Of a stretch of DNA of 64,000 nucleotides, positions 24,852 through 33,983 are shown one piece after another (positions within the stretch are counted from its first letter, which is position 1; each line of letters begins with the position of its first letter). This DNA is from Streptomyces xanthii. Its GTDB lineage: Bacteria; Actinomycetota; Actinomycetes; Streptomycetales; Streptomycetaceae. The translations under genes and the position numbers were made by a program. The notes below the pieces were generated by a model that did no database searches, was not told the DNA's origin, and was given only the letters and a program-made list of their open reading frames with translations. Location: positions 3,472,001-3,536,000 of the forward strand of contig NZ_CP061281.1 in NCBI RefSeq assembly GCF_014621695.1, written 5' to 3'.

Positions 24852-25835
24852 TCAGCGCTGCCGCCGGGAACGCCACACCAGGTACAGCGCGGAGGCGATC
24901 GCCGCGCCCCGCAGCACCCACGGCCAGGTCTCGCCGAGCGCCGCGCTCATCCGGCCGTCCGCGACGGGCTCGCCCCAGCGGCCGTCGGTCCGGCCCCAGA
25001 GCCAGACGATCCCGGCGGCCGCCGCGGCCCCGGGCAGCACGAACACCGCCCACTTCTTCTGGCCCTCGGTCAGCCGCCGTGACAGGAAGACGACCGCCCA
25101 GCCGATCAGCAGGACGAGGATGTTGCCGAGGACGGCGCCGACGACGAGGACGAGCGCGGCGAGCATCAGTACGGGGTTGGCGAGGCCCCCCGCGGGCGCC
25201 GCGAGCCGAGGCAGACCGCGCCGCTTGCGCGGGGCCGCCTCCTCCGTCTCCTCCTCGGCTTCCGGCTCCTCGTCCTCAACGGGCTTCTTGCGCAGGTCGG
25301 GCCGCTTGTCGCCGGGCCTGGGGGGCGGCTTGAGGAGCTCGGGGATCTCTACGCCGCCGACGAACCCGGGCACGCTGTCCGACTCGCCGAGCGGCATCGC
25401 GCCGCCCTCGCCGAGCCGCCACCAGTCGGTGTCGCCGCCAGGCGTGCCGAGTTCGTCGGTGCCGGCGAGGTGCGGGGGCGACGGGGCGGGGTCCTCCGGT
25501 CCGGGGGCCGGGGTGCGGCGCGGGCGGGGCATCCTGCGGCGCGGGGCGGCCGCGCCGGGCTGCTCGGGGACGGGGCGGGTGAGGGTCTCGGCGGGGTCGG
25601 GGGCGGTGCCGTCCTGGGCGCCGGTGACGATGTCGTCGGGGCTGCCGAGGCGGTCGATGATGCGGCGCACCGCGGCCGGGCTGTCGACGGTCACCTTGGC
25701 GCGGCGCTTGTCGATCTCGCCGCGCAGCTCCGACACCAGTCGCATTCTCGTCGCCGACGGCAGCTGACGCTGCTGGGCCAGGTCCCCGACCCGGCTCAGA
25801 TAGTCGAAGACGATCTGATCGCTCTCAATCCCCAC
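24852..25835 (-). CDS. HAAS-domain-like membrane protein
   Basis: A 327-residue protein. The N-terminal 70 residues (YLSRVGDLAQQRQLPSATRMRLVSELRGEIDKRR and the segment VRRIIDRLGSPDDIVTGA) match the helical HAAS-type domain that usually precedes membrane segments in sensors linked to PadR regulators. A long Pro/Glu-rich linker follows (about residues 80-205), then four hydrophobic segments. GTG 25835 is chosen because GGAGGGGAC lies six bases upstream. No PadR gene is adjacent. It converges on the siderophore-binding gene with 7 bp between. Function unknown. Confidence 0.72.
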   Translation of the reverse strand: MGIESDQIVFDYLSRVGDLAQQRQLPSATRMRLVSELRGEIDKRRAKVTVDSPAAVRRIIDRLGSPDDIVTGAQDGTAPDPAETLTRPVPEQPGAAAPRRRMPRPRRTPAPGPEDPAPSPPHLAGTDELGTPGGDTDWWRLGEGGAMPLGESDSVPGFVGGVEIPELLKPPPRPGDKRPDLRKKPVEDEEPEAEEETEEAAPRKRRGLPRLAAPAGGLANPVLMLAALVLVVGAVLGNILVLLIGWAVVFLSRRLTEGQKKWAVFVLPGAAAAAGIVWLWGRTDGRWGEPVADGRMSAALGETWPWVLRGAAIASALYLVWRSRRQR

Positions 25836-25915
25836 GAAGTCCCCTCCGGGGTCCGCACTTTGACGCCCCGACGGTACCCGTTCCCAGGGCTTGATTTCGG
25901 CTCTCCCGCCGTGGG

Positions 25916-26031
25916 GGCTGGTCGCGCAGTTCCCCGCGCCCCCGAAAAGCAGACGCTTCGCGTCGCATTTCCCCGACGAAGGCTGCGCGCAGCGCATGCC
26001 TTCAGGGGCGCGGGGAACTGCGCGAGAAGCC
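25916..26031. repeat. Family-1 long palindromic intergenic repeat
   Basis: Arms at 25916-25944 and 26003-26031 are near-complementary; the right arm ends in GAGAAGCC instead of GACCAGCC, a sub-variant shared with 30328-30448 and 42820-42953. It sits between the divergent HAAS and helicase-associated genes, so it lies in a promoter region, not after a gene end. Confidence 0.85.
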
Positions 26032-26101
26032 CCACCGGCCCGCAGGCGGCGACGGAACCGCAACCCGTGACGGCGTAGACCCGCGGAGCGACCCGCACCG
26101 C

Positions 26102-26107
26102 TAACGT
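26102..26107 (+). promoter_or_regulatory. Candidate -10 element of a leaderless gene
   Basis: TAACGT lies seven bases before the ATG at 26115. With no ribosome binding site visible, this spacing suggests a leaderless transcript for the helicase-associated gene. No convincing -35 was found. Confidence 0.4.
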
Positions 26108-26114
26108 GGGTCAG

Positions 26115-28571
26115 ATGAGCCCGAACGCGCAGACCCCGGCGACCACCAGTCCCCGCTCCCTCGCGGAAGCGCTGCGCGCCGGGACGGACGAGGACCTGGC
26201 CCGCCTGCTGCGCGCCCGCCCCGACCTCCTCGGCCCGGTGCCGAACGACCTGACCCAGCTGGCGACCCGCGCCGGCACCCGCGCCTCCGTCATCCGCGCC
26301 CTGGACCGCCTCGACCGCTTCACCCAGCAGGTCGCCCAGGCCCTGGCGATCGCCCCGGACCCGGCCCCGTACACCGCCCTGCACGCCCTGCTGCCCGGCG
26401 ACGACGCCTCCGCCGCACTGCCGGGCGCCGTGGCGACCCTGCGCGAGCAGGCCCTGGTGTGGGGCGGCGACGACCAGCTCCGTCTGGTCCGCACGGCCCG
26501 CGAACTGCTCGCACCCAGCGCCCAGCACCCCTCCCCCACCGGTCTCGGCCCGACCGTCGCGGAGGCCACCTCGGGCATGTCGCCGACCCGGTTGCAGGAG
26601 ATCGTGGCGACGGCCGGGCTGCCCTCGACGCACGACCCGGTGTCGGCGGTGGCGGCGCTGACCGAGCTGTTCACGGCGCAGGACCGGATGGGCGCCCTCC
26701 TGGACGAGGCCCCGGCCGAGTCCGTCGACGTACTGAACCGGCTGGTGTGGGGCCCGCCGTACGGGCAGGTCACGGCCCGCCCGGCCGCGCACCTGCGCTG
26801 GCTCCTCGACCGGGGCCTGCTGCTGCCGACGAGCCCCGGCACGGTCGTGCTGCCGCGCGAGGCGGCGCTGCACCTGCGCGGCGGCCGGGCGCACCGGGTG
26901 CTGGAGCCGCTGCCGCCGGAGGTCGCGGCGAAGGCGACGCACCGTCCACAGGTTGTGGACGAGACGGCGGCCGCCGAGGCGTACACGGCGCTCGCGACGG
27001 TCGAGGAGCTGCTGAAGGACTGGGACGAGGGCGGCCCGGCGGTGCTGCGCGCGGGCGGTCTGAGCGTGCGGGACCTCAAGCGGACGGCCACGGCGCTGGA
27101 CACGTCGGAGCAGACCGCCGCGTTCTGGGTCGAACTGGCCTACGCGGCGGGCCTGGTGGCGTCCGACGGCGAGGCCGACGAGCGGTACGCGGCGACGCCC
27201 GCGCTGGACGAGTGGCTGGAGCTGCCGCCGGCCGAGCGCTGGGTGCCGCTCGCGGCGGCCTGGCTGACGGCGACCCGGACGCCGGGCCTGGTCGGCGGCC
27301 GGGACGGCAAGGACCGCACGCTGTCGGCCCTGGGCCCGCACCTGGACCGTTCGGCGGCGCCCGAGGTGCGCCACCGCGTCCTGTCCCTGCTCGCGGACCT
27401 GCCGCAGGGCGCGGCCCCCGACCCGGAGTCGGTCGTCGCCCGCCTCGCGTGGGAGCGCCCCTCCCCCGGCGCCCTGGAACTGCGCGGCAACCTGGTCCGC
27501 TGGACCCTCGCCGAGGCCGAACTCCTCGGCATCACCGGCCGCGGCGCCCTCTCCACCCACGCCCGCGCCCTGCTCACCCTCGAGGCCGCGGACGGCCCGG
27601 GTCACACCCCCCTCACCCCCGCCGAGGCGGCCGTCACCGCCGCGCGGGCCGGGAAGGTGCTGGCCCCGCTGCTGCCGGAGGCGCTCGACCACGTCCTGCT
27701 GCAGGCCGACCTGACGGCCGTCGCGCCGGGCCCGCTGGAGCGGCCGCTCGCCGACGCGCTGTCCGTGCTCGCGGACGTCGAGTCGAAGGGCGGAGCCACC
27801 GTGTACCGGTTCACGCCGGGGTCGGTGCGGCGGGCGCTCGACGCCGGGCGCACCGCGTCCGACCTGCACGCCTTCCTCGCCGCGCACTCCCGCACCCCGG
27901 TCCCGCAGCCCCTCGCGTACCTCATCGACGACGTGGCCCGGCGCCACGGCCACCTGCGGATCGGCGCGGCGAGCGCCTACGTGCGGTGCGACGACGACGC
28001 CATGCTCGGCGAGATCCTCGCCGACAAGCGGGCCGCGGGCCTGCGCCTGCGCCGCCTCGCCCCGACCGTGCTCGCCGCACAGGCCGACCCCGGCACGCTT
28101 CTGGAGGGCCTGCGCGCCATGGGCTTCGCGCCCGCCGCCGAGACCCCCGAGGGCGATGTCCTGATCACCCGCGCGCACGCCCGCCGCACCCCGCCCCGTA
28201 CCGCCCCCGAGCCCGTCCCGGACGGCCCGCCGCTGCCCGACGGCACGCTCCTGGACGCCGCGATCCGCGCCATCCGGGCGGGCGACCGCGCCGCGACGAC
28301 CCCGCGCAAGTCCGCCCCGGAGCGCCCCGCGGACGGCGAACTGCCACGCACCGGCGCCGCCGAGACCCTCGCCACGATGCAGGCCGCGGTGATGACCGGC
28401 GAGGCCCTGTGGATCGGCTACGTGAACGCGGAGGGCGCCGCCAGCCAGCGCGTCATCGCCCCGATCCGGGTGGAGGGCGGCTTCGTGACCGCGTACGACC
28501 ACACCGCCGACGAGGTCCGCACGTACCCCCTGCACCGGGTCACGGGCGTGGCCGAGCTTTCCGGGGAATGA
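26115..28571 (+). CDS. Helicase-associated protein, partner of XPB
   Basis: An 818-residue cytoplasmic protein. The first 100 residues (LAEALRAGTDEDLARLLRARPDLL and onward) form the helicase C-terminal-like, winged-helix-rich region annotated as helicase-associated or XPB/Ssl2-like in Actinobacteria. The last 70 residues (ETLATMQAAVMTGEALWIGYVNAEGA and TAYDHTADEVRTYPLHRV) resemble a WYL-type sensor domain. No Walker motifs are present, so it is not itself a helicase. It lies 64 bp upstream of xpb, as the Rv0862c homologue does in M. tuberculosis (from memory), so the two proteins probably work together in DNA repair. Confidence 0.8.
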   Translation: MSPNAQTPATTSPRSLAEALRAGTDEDLARLLRARPDLLGPVPNDLTQLATRAGTRASVIRALDRLDRFTQQVAQALAIAPDPAPYTALHALLPGDDASAALPGAVATLREQALVWGGDDQLRLVRTARELLAPSAQHPSPTGLGPTVAEATSGMSPTRLQEIVATAGLPSTHDPVSAVAALTELFTAQDRMGALLDEAPAESVDVLNRLVWGPPYGQVTARPAAHLRWLLDRGLLLPTSPGTVVLPREAALHLRGGRAHRVLEPLPPEVAAKATHRPQVVDETAAAEAYTALATVEELLKDWDEGGPAVLRAGGLSVRDLKRTATALDTSEQTAAFWVELAYAAGLVASDGEADERYAATPALDEWLELPPAERWVPLAAAWLTATRTPGLVGGRDGKDRTLSALGPHLDRSAAPEVRHRVLSLLADLPQGAAPDPESVVARLAWERPSPGALELRGNLVRWTLAEAELLGITGRGALSTHARALLTLEAADGPGHTPLTPAEAAVTAARAGKVLAPLLPEALDHVLLQADLTAVAPGPLERPLADALSVLADVESKGGATVYRFTPGSVRRALDAGRTASDLHAFLAAHSRTPVPQPLAYLIDDVARRHGHLRIGAASAYVRCDDDAMLGEILADKRAAGLRLRRLAPTVLAAQADPGTLLEGLRAMGFAPAAETPEGDVLITRAHARRTPPRTAPEPVPDGPPLPDGTLLDAAIRAIRAGDRAATTPRKSAPERPADGELPRTGAAETLATMQAAVMTGEALWIGYVNAEGAASQRVIAPIRVEGGFVTAYDHTADEVRTYPLHRVTGVAELSGE

Positions 28572-28635
28572 GCCGGGTGCGGCACACTGGACGTTTGGCC
28601 ACACCGGGCCACGCCCTTCCAGAAAGGTGCCGCGC

Positions 28636-30279
28636 GTGAACGGACCTCTCATCGTCCAGTCGGACAAGACGCTCCTGCTGGAGGTCGACCACGACCAGGC
28701 CGACGCCTGCCGTCGTGCGATCGCCCCGTTCGCCGAGCTGGAGCGGGCGCCCGAGCACATCCACACGTACCGGGTGACCCCGCTCGGGCTGTGGAACGCG
28801 CGGGCCGCCGGGCACGACGCGGAGCAGGTCGTCGACGCGCTCGTGCAGTTCAGCCGGTACCCGGTGCCGCACGCGCTGCTCGTCGACATCGCCGAGACGA
28901 TGGACCGCTACGGCCGGCTGACGCTGAGCAAGCACCCCGCGCACGGTCTCGTCCTGACCACCACGGACCGGCCCGTCCTGGAGGAGGTGCTGCGCTCCAA
29001 GCGGGTCGCCCCGCTGGTCGGCGAGCGGATCGACCCGGACACGGTCGTCGTGCACCCCTCCGAGCGCGGCCAGATCAAGCAGACCCTGCTGAAGCTGGGC
29101 TGGCCGGCCGAGGACCTCGCCGGGTACGTGGACGGCGAGGCGCACCGCATCGACCTCGCCGAGGACGGCTGGGCGCTGCGCCCGTACCAGAAGCAGGCCG
29201 TGGAAGGCTTCTGGCACGGCGGCTCCGGTGTCGTCGTGCTCCCCTGCGGCGCCGGGAAGACGCTGGTCGGCGCGGGCGCGATGGCGGAGGCCAAGGCGAC
29301 GACGCTGATCCTCGTGACGAACACGGTGTCGGCCCGCCAGTGGAAGCACGAGCTGGTGAAGCGGACCTCGCTGACCGAGGACGAGATCGGCGAGTACAGC
29401 GGCACGAAGAAGGAGATCCGGCCCGTCACGATCGCGACGTACCAGGTCCTGACGACGAAGCGGAAGGGTGTCTACCCGCACCTGGAGCTGTTCGACTCCC
29501 GCGACTGGGGTCTGATCGTCTACGACGAGGTGCACCTGCTGCCCGCGCCGGTCTTCAAGTTCACCGCCGACCTGCAGGCCCGCCGCCGGCTCGGCCTCAC
29601 CGCGACGCTGGTGCGCGAGGACGGCAAGGAGGCGGACGTCTTCTCCCTCATCGGGCCGAAGCGCTTCGACGCGCCGTGGAAGGAGATCGAGGCGCAGGGC
29701 TACATCGCCCCGGCGGACTGCGTCGAGGTCCGGGTGAACCTGACGGACTCCGAGCGGCTCGCCTACGCGACGGCCGAGGCCGAGGAGAAGTACCGCTTCT
29801 GCGCGACGACCGCGACGAAGCGGAAGGTGACGGAAGCGCTGGTGAAGAAGTTCGAGGGCCAGCAGATCCTCGTCATCGGCCAGTACATCGACCAGCTCGA
29901 CGAGCTGGGCGAGCACCTCGACGCCCCGGTCATCAAGGGCGAGACGTCGAACAAGGAGCGCGAGCGGCTCTTCGACGCGTTCCGCAACGGCGAGATCAAC
30001 GTCCTCGTCGTCTCCAAGGTCGCGAACTTCTCGATCGACCTGCCGGAGGCCACGGTCGCGATCCAGGTGTCGGGCACGTTCGGCTCCCGCCAGGAGGAGG
30101 CCCAGCGGCTCGGCCGCGTCCTGCGTCCGAAGGCGGACGGCCACCAGGCGCACTTCTACTCGGTCGTCGCCCGCGACACGATCGACCAGGACTTCGCGGC
30201 GCATCGCCAGCGGTTCCTGGCGGAGCAGGGGTACGCGTACCGGATCATCGACGCGGACGATCTCCTGGCCGGCAAGTAG
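28636..30279 (+). CDS. DNA repair helicase XPB
   Basis: A 547-residue superfamily 2 helicase of the XPB/ERCC3 family, close to the 542 residues of the mycobacterial protein. The N-terminal damage-recognition region covers about residues 1-180. The helicase core has RPYQKQA, Walker A PCGAGKT near 207, DEVH near 300, the XPB-specific LVREDGK near 335 and motif VI QEEAQRLGRVLRP near 490. It unwinds DNA 3' to 5' and is linked to excision repair. GTG 28636 is preferred over a GTG nine bases upstream because AGAAAGG is correctly spaced. The upstream helicase-associated gene is its likely partner. Confidence 0.95.
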   Translation: MNGPLIVQSDKTLLLEVDHDQADACRRAIAPFAELERAPEHIHTYRVTPLGLWNARAAGHDAEQVVDALVQFSRYPVPHALLVDIAETMDRYGRLTLSKHPAHGLVLTTTDRPVLEEVLRSKRVAPLVGERIDPDTVVVHPSERGQIKQTLLKLGWPAEDLAGYVDGEAHRIDLAEDGWALRPYQKQAVEGFWHGGSGVVVLPCGAGKTLVGAGAMAEAKATTLILVTNTVSARQWKHELVKRTSLTEDEIGEYSGTKKEIRPVTIATYQVLTTKRKGVYPHLELFDSRDWGLIVYDEVHLLPAPVFKFTADLQARRRLGLTATLVREDGKEADVFSLIGPKRFDAPWKEIEAQGYIAPADCVEVRVNLTDSERLAYATAEAEEKYRFCATTATKRKVTEALVKKFEGQQILVIGQYIDQLDELGEHLDAPVIKGETSNKERERLFDAFRNGEINVLVVSKVANFSIDLPEATVAIQVSGTFGSRQEEAQRLGRVLRPKADGHQAHFYSVVARDTIDQDFAAHRQRFLAEQGYAYRIIDADDLLAGK

Positions 30280-30327
30280 GCACCCCGCACCTGCTCGGGG
30301 GCTTGAGTTCGGCTCTCCCGCCGCGGG

Positions 30328-30448
30328 GGCTGGTCGCGCAGTTCCCCGCGCCCCTGAAATGCATGGCGCTTCGCGCCGCATTTCCCCGATGAAGGCTGAA
30401 CGGCGAAGCCGTTCGCCTTCAGGGGCGCGGGGAACTGCGCGAGAAGCC
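30328..30448. repeat. Family-1 long palindromic intergenic repeat
   Basis: Left arm 30328-30356 begins GGCTGGTCGCGCAGTTCCCC; right arm 30420-30448 is its complement except for the GAGAAGCC end. It separates the convergent xpb and copA genes, upstream of the copA terminator. Confidence 0.88.
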
Positions 30449-30494
30449 CCACCGGCCCGCACCCGGCGACGAAATCGCGACCCGCAACGGCGCA

Positions 30495-30535
30495 GAGCCC
30501 GGGGGCGCGGTCACTTGGACCGCGCCCCCGGGCTC
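30495..30535 (-). terminator. Intrinsic terminator of copA
   Basis: A perfect 18-bp stem (GAGCCCGGGGGCGCGGTC with its complement) and a 5-base loop lie 13 bases after the copA stop codon on the minus strand. There is no U-run, which is usual for Streptomyces terminators. It could also stop transcription arriving from xpb. Confidence 0.85.
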
Positions 30536-30548
30536 ACTCGTCACCCGG

Positions 30549-32816
30549 TCAGAACCCCGGCTTGAAGCGGCGCAGGCGGAGGCTGTTGCCGACGACGAAG
30601 ACCGAGGAGAAGGCCATGGCCGCTCCGGCGATCATCGGGTTGAGCAGGCCGGCCGCGGCCAGCGGAAGCGCCGCCACGTTGTAGGCGAAGGCCCAGAAGA
30701 GGTTCGAGCGGATCGTGCCGAGGGTCTTGCGGGACAGCCGGATCGCGTCGGCCGCGGAGCGCAGGTCACCGCGGACCAGGGTGAGGTCACCGGCCTCGAT
30801 GGCGGCGTCGGTGCCGGTGCCCATCGCGAGCCCGAGGTCGGCCTGGGCGAGCGCGGCGGCGTCGTTGACCCCGTCGCCGACCATGGCGACCGAACGGCCC
30901 TCGCCCTGGAGGCGCTTGACGACGTCGACCTTGTCCTGGGGCAGGACCTCGGCGATGACGTCCTCCGGCGCGATGCCGACCTCGGCGGCGACGGCGCGGG
31001 CCACCGCCTCGTTGTCGCCGGTCAGCAGGACCGGGCGCAGACCCAGTTCGCGGAAGCGGCGGATCGCGTCGGCGCTGGTGTCCTTGACCGCGTCGGCGAC
31101 CTCCAGGACGGCGCGGGCCTCGCCGTCCCAGGCGACCGCGATGGCCGTACGTCCGGCCGCCTCGGCCTCGGCCTTGGTGCGGGCCAGTCCGACCGGCAGG
31201 TGGATCTCCCACTCCTTGAGCAGCGCCTCGCGGCCGACGAGGACGGCGTGGCCGTCGACGACGCCCTGGACGCCGAGCCCCGCGATGTTGGCGAAGTCCT
31301 CGGGGGTGGGGAGCTTGCCGACCCGCTCGGCGGCGCCGGCGGCGACGGCCTGGGCGATGGGGTGCTCGGAGGAGTGCTCCAGGGCGCCGGCCAGGCGCAG
31401 CACGTCGTCCTCGGTGACGCCGTCGGCGGTGTGGGTGGCGAGCAGGGTCATCTTGCCGGTGGTGACGGTGCCGGTCTTGTCGAGGACGATCGTGTCGACC
31501 TTGCGGGTGGTCTCCAGGACCTCGGGACCCTTGATCAGGATGCCGAGCTGGGCGCCGCGCCCGGTGCCGACCATGAGGGCGGTCGGGGTGGCGAGGCCGA
31601 GGGCGCAGGGGCAGGCGATGATCAGGACGGCGACGGCGGCGGTGAACGCGGCGGTCCAGCCCGACCCGTTGCCCAGCCAGAAGCCGAGGGTGGCGACGGC
31701 GAGGGCGATGACGACGGGGACGAAGACGGCGGAGATCTTGTCGGCGAGGCGCTGGGCGGCGGCCTTGCCGTTCTGCGCGTCCTCGACGAGCTTGGCCATG
31801 CGGGAGAGCTGGGTGTCCGCGCCGACCCGGGTGGCCTCGACGACGAGGCGGCCGCCCGCGTTGAGCGTGGCGCCGGTGACGGCGTCGCCGGTCGCGACCT
31901 CCACGGGCACGGACTCGCCGGTGAGCATGGACGCGTCGACGGCGGAGGAGCCCTCGACGACGATGCCGTCGGTGGCGATCTTCTCGCCGGGGCGGACCAG
32001 GAAGCGGTCGCCGACCTTCAGCTCGCTGACGGGGATGGTCTGTTCGTGCCCGCCGTCGTGGAGGACGGTGACGTCCTTGGCGCCGAGTTCGAGCAGGGCC
32101 TTGAGCGCGGCGCCGGCCTTCCTCTTGGAGCGGGCCTCGAAGTAGCGCCCGGCGAGGATGAACGCGGTGACGCCGGCGGCGGCCTCCAGGTAGATGTTCC
32201 CGGCGCCGTCGCTGCGGGCGATGGTCAGCTCGAAGGGGTGGGTCATGCCGGGCTCGCCGGCGGTGCCGAAGAACAGCGCCCACAGGGACCAGACGAACGC
32301 GGCCGTGGTGCCGACCGAGATCAGCGTGTCCATCGTCGCGGCGCCGTGCCGGGCGTTGGTGAAGGCCGCCTTGTGGAAGGGCCAGGCGGCGTACGTGACG
32401 ACGGGCGCGGCGAGGGTCAGCGAGAGCCACTGCCAGTACTCGAACTGGAGGGCCGGGACCATCGCCATCGCGATGACCGGGAGGGCCAGGGCGACGGCCG
32501 TGATCAGGCGCTGGCGCAGCGGGCGCAGCTCGTCGGCCTCGGCCGCGGGGACGCCTTCGGCGTCCTGGGCGGCGGCGGCCGGCGGGGTGGGCTCGTGCGC
32601 GGTGTATCCGGTGGCCTCGACGGTGGCGATGAGGTCGGCGACCTCGATCCCGTCGGCGAAGGCGACCTTCGCCTTCTCGGTGGCGTAGTTGACGGTCGCC
32701 TCGACGCCGTCCATCCGGTTCAGCTTCTTCTCGATACGGGCGGCGCACGACGCGCAGGTCATGCCGCCGATGGCGAGTTCCACCTGTTCGGTCGGGGCGA
32801 CGGTGTGCGCCGACAT
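30549..32816 (-). CDS. copA: Copper-exporting P1B-type ATPase
   Basis: A 755-residue Cu(I) efflux ATPase. The N-terminal heavy-metal domain has GGMTCASC (Cys21, Cys24). The membrane CPC motif is [17 protein letters not shown] near 400, the phosphorylated Asp is in DKTGTVTTG near 445, the HP motif is SSEHPIAQA near 478 and the hinge is [18 protein letters not shown] near 655. It expels Cu(I) across the cell membrane. A strong site, GAGGAGG, lies four bases before the ATG. Its promoter carries a CsoR-type palindrome between the -35 and -10 hexamers. No copZ or csoR is adjacent. Confidence 0.96.
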   Translation of the reverse strand: MSAHTVAPTEQVELAIGGMTCASCAARIEKKLNRMDGVEATVNYATEKAKVAFADGIEVADLIATVEATGYTAHEPTPPAAAAQDAEGVPAAEADELRPLRQRLITAVALALPVIAMAMVPALQFEYWQWLSLTLAAPVVTYAAWPFHKAAFTNARHGAATMDTLISVGTTAAFVWSLWALFFGTAGEPGMTHPFELTIARSDGAGNIYLEAAAGVTAFILAGRYFEARSKRKAGAALKALLELGAKDVTVLHDGGHEQTIPVSELKVGDRFLVRPGEKIATDGIVVEGSSAVDASMLTGESVPVEVATGDAVTGATLNAGGRLVVEATRVGADTQLSRMAKLVEDAQNGKAAAQRLADKISAVFVPVVIALAVATLGFWLGNGSGWTAAFTAAVAVLIIACPCALGLATPTALMVGTGRGAQLGILIKGPEVLETTRKVDTIVLDKTGTVTTGKMTLLATHTADGVTEDDVLRLAGALEHSSEHPIAQAVAAGAAERVGKLPTPEDFANIAGLGVQGVVDGHAVLVGREALLKEWEIHLPVGLARTKAEAEAAGRTAIAVAWDGEARAVLEVADAVKDTSADAIRRFRELGLRPVLLTGDNEAVARAVAAEVGIAPEDVIAEVLPQDKVDVVKRLQGEGRSVAMVGDGVNDAAALAQADLGLAMGTGTDAAIEAGDLTLVRGDLRSAADAIRLSRKTLGTIRSNLFWAFAYNVAALPLAAAGLLNPMIAGAAMAFSSVFVVGNSLRLRRFKPGF

Positions 32817-32888
32817 GGTGCCTCCTCGGTGACGGTGTCCCGGTCGTCCGGGCCGGTACCCGGGGCGGGTACCCCTCGTTGAGATCCA

Positions 32889-32917
32889 TTTATACCCCTG
32901 GGGGGTATCGAGCGCAA
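32889..32917 (-). promoter_or_regulatory. copA promoter with CsoR-type operator
   Basis: On the minus strand, -35 TTGCGC (32917-32912) and -10 TATAAA (32894-32889) are separated by 17 bp. The spacer contains the palindrome ATACCCCCCAGGGGTAT (32908-32892), the typical G-tract operator of the copper sensor CsoR. A bound repressor would sit across the promoter, so copper should relieve repression. Confidence 0.85.
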
Positions 32918-32930
32918 GCCTCGCCCCGGC

Positions 32931-32958
32931 TTGACTTAATACCCCCCAGGGGTATCTT
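32931..32958 (+). promoter_or_regulatory. Promoter of the His-rich protein with CsoR-type operator
   Basis: -35 TTGACT (32931-32936) and -10 TATCTT (32953-32958) are 16 bp apart. Between them lies ATACCCCCCAGGGGTAT (32939-32955), identical to the copA box read on the other strand. The two divergent copper promoters therefore share one regulator, with operator centres 47 bp apart. Confidence 0.85.
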
Positions 32959-33010
32959 CGTAGCTATAGGTCTCACCAGAGCCCGAGCAGCCACGCACTC
33001 AGGAGTCGTC

Positions 33011-33940
33011 ATGCGCACCGGACTGAAGATCACGGCCTTCGCTGCCGCCGTCGCCGCCACGTTCGGCACCGCGTACGGGGTGGGCAGCGGGGTCGCCCCC
33101 GTGACCGCCGGGGAGAAGCCGGCCGCGCACGACGCGGAGCACGCGGGCGGCACGGAGAAGGGCGGGGAGACGGGGAAGGAGGACGTCGGCCACGGAGGCC
33201 ACTCCGAAGGGGCGGCGGAACCGGCGGCCGCGGCCGCGGAGGTGCCCGGCGGGCTCCAGGTCTCCGAGCGCGGCTACACGCTGGACCTGGCGCAGGACCG
33301 GCTGCCCGCGAAGAAGGGCGAGATCCGCTTCACCATCCGCAAGGACTCCACCGGCAAGCCCGTGACCTCGTACAAGAAGGAGCACGGCAAGGAGCTGCAC
33401 CTCATCGTCGCCTCGCGGGACCTCACCGGGTACCGGCACCTGCACCCCGTGCGGGCGGCGGACGGCACGTGGTCGACACCGGTCTCCCTGCCGAAGTCCG
33501 GCGACTACCGCGTCTTCGCCGACTTCACCCCGGCCGGCGAGAAGGAGGGGCTCACCCTCGGATCGGGCCTCGGGGTCGCGGGGACGTACAAGCCGGCGAA
33601 GCTGCCGGAGCACGCGGGGACCGCGCGCGTCGCGGGCGGCTACGAGGTCCGCCTGGAGGGCGAGCTGAAGCCCGGAGCGGAGAGCGAACTGACCCTGAAC
33701 GTGTACCGGAACGGCAAGCCCGTCACGGACCTGGAGCCCTACCTCGGGGCCTACGGGCACCTGGTCGCGCTGCGCTCGGGCGACCTGGCCTACCTCCACG
33801 TTCACCCGCACGACGGCAAGCCCGGCCCCGGCGTCACGTTCACCGCGAGCGTGCCCAGCACCGGCACGTACCGGCTCTTCCTGGACTTCAAGCACGACGG
33901 GGAGGTCAGGACGGCTGCGTTCACCGTGCATGCGGCGTAG
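33011..33940 (+). CDS. Secreted His-rich protein, putative copper-binding
   Basis: A 309-residue exported protein. The N-terminal hydrophobic stretch MRTGLKITAFAAAVAATFG is a signal peptide or anchor. A low-complexity segment follows with many His, Glu and Gly residues (HDAEHAGG, VGHGGHSEG). The mature body has two beta-rich halves, each with a histidine cluster: GYRHLHPV near residue 145 and AYLHVHPHDGKPG near 265, plausible metal ligands. The divergent copA gene and the CsoR-type box in its promoter make a role in extracytoplasmic copper binding likely, but I recognise no named family. AGGAG lies five bases before the ATG. Confidence 0.78.
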   Translation: MRTGLKITAFAAAVAATFGTAYGVGSGVAPVTAGEKPAAHDAEHAGGTEKGGETGKEDVGHGGHSEGAAEPAAAAAEVPGGLQVSERGYTLDLAQDRLPAKKGEIRFTIRKDSTGKPVTSYKKEHGKELHLIVASRDLTGYRHLHPVRAADGTWSTPVSLPKSGDYRVFADFTPAGEKEGLTLGSGLGVAGTYKPAKLPEHAGTARVAGGYEVRLEGELKPGAESELTLNVYRNGKPVTDLEPYLGAYGHLVALRSGDLAYLHVHPHDGKPGPGVTFTASVPSTGTYRLFLDFKHDGEVRTAAFTVHAA

Positions 33941-33953
33941 GCTGGTCCGCAAT

Positions 33954-33969
33954 ATTGGACTAGACCTGT
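33954..33969 (+). promoter_or_regulatory. Candidate DasR (dre) site upstream of cutC
   Basis: ATTGGACTAGACCTGT agrees with the remembered dre consensus AGTGGTCTAGACCACT at 12 of 16 positions and keeps the CTAGACC core. It lies 15 bp upstream of the cutC start and is nearly the same as the stronger site at 59817-59832, which shares TGGACTAGACCT. Function is inferred from resemblance only. Confidence 0.5.
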
Positions 33970-33983
33970 CGGGAGCCGGCCAC

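Noticed and set aside
24852..28889. A 1345-residue minus-strand frame
   Set aside because: Only its last 327 residues (from GTG 25835) are a real protein. The rest is antisense to the helicase-associated gene and crosses a palindromic repeat.
30787..32889. A 700-residue Arg/Pro-rich frame overlapping copA on the same strand
   Set aside because: Shadow frame of copA, which has all P-type ATPase motifs in the other frame.
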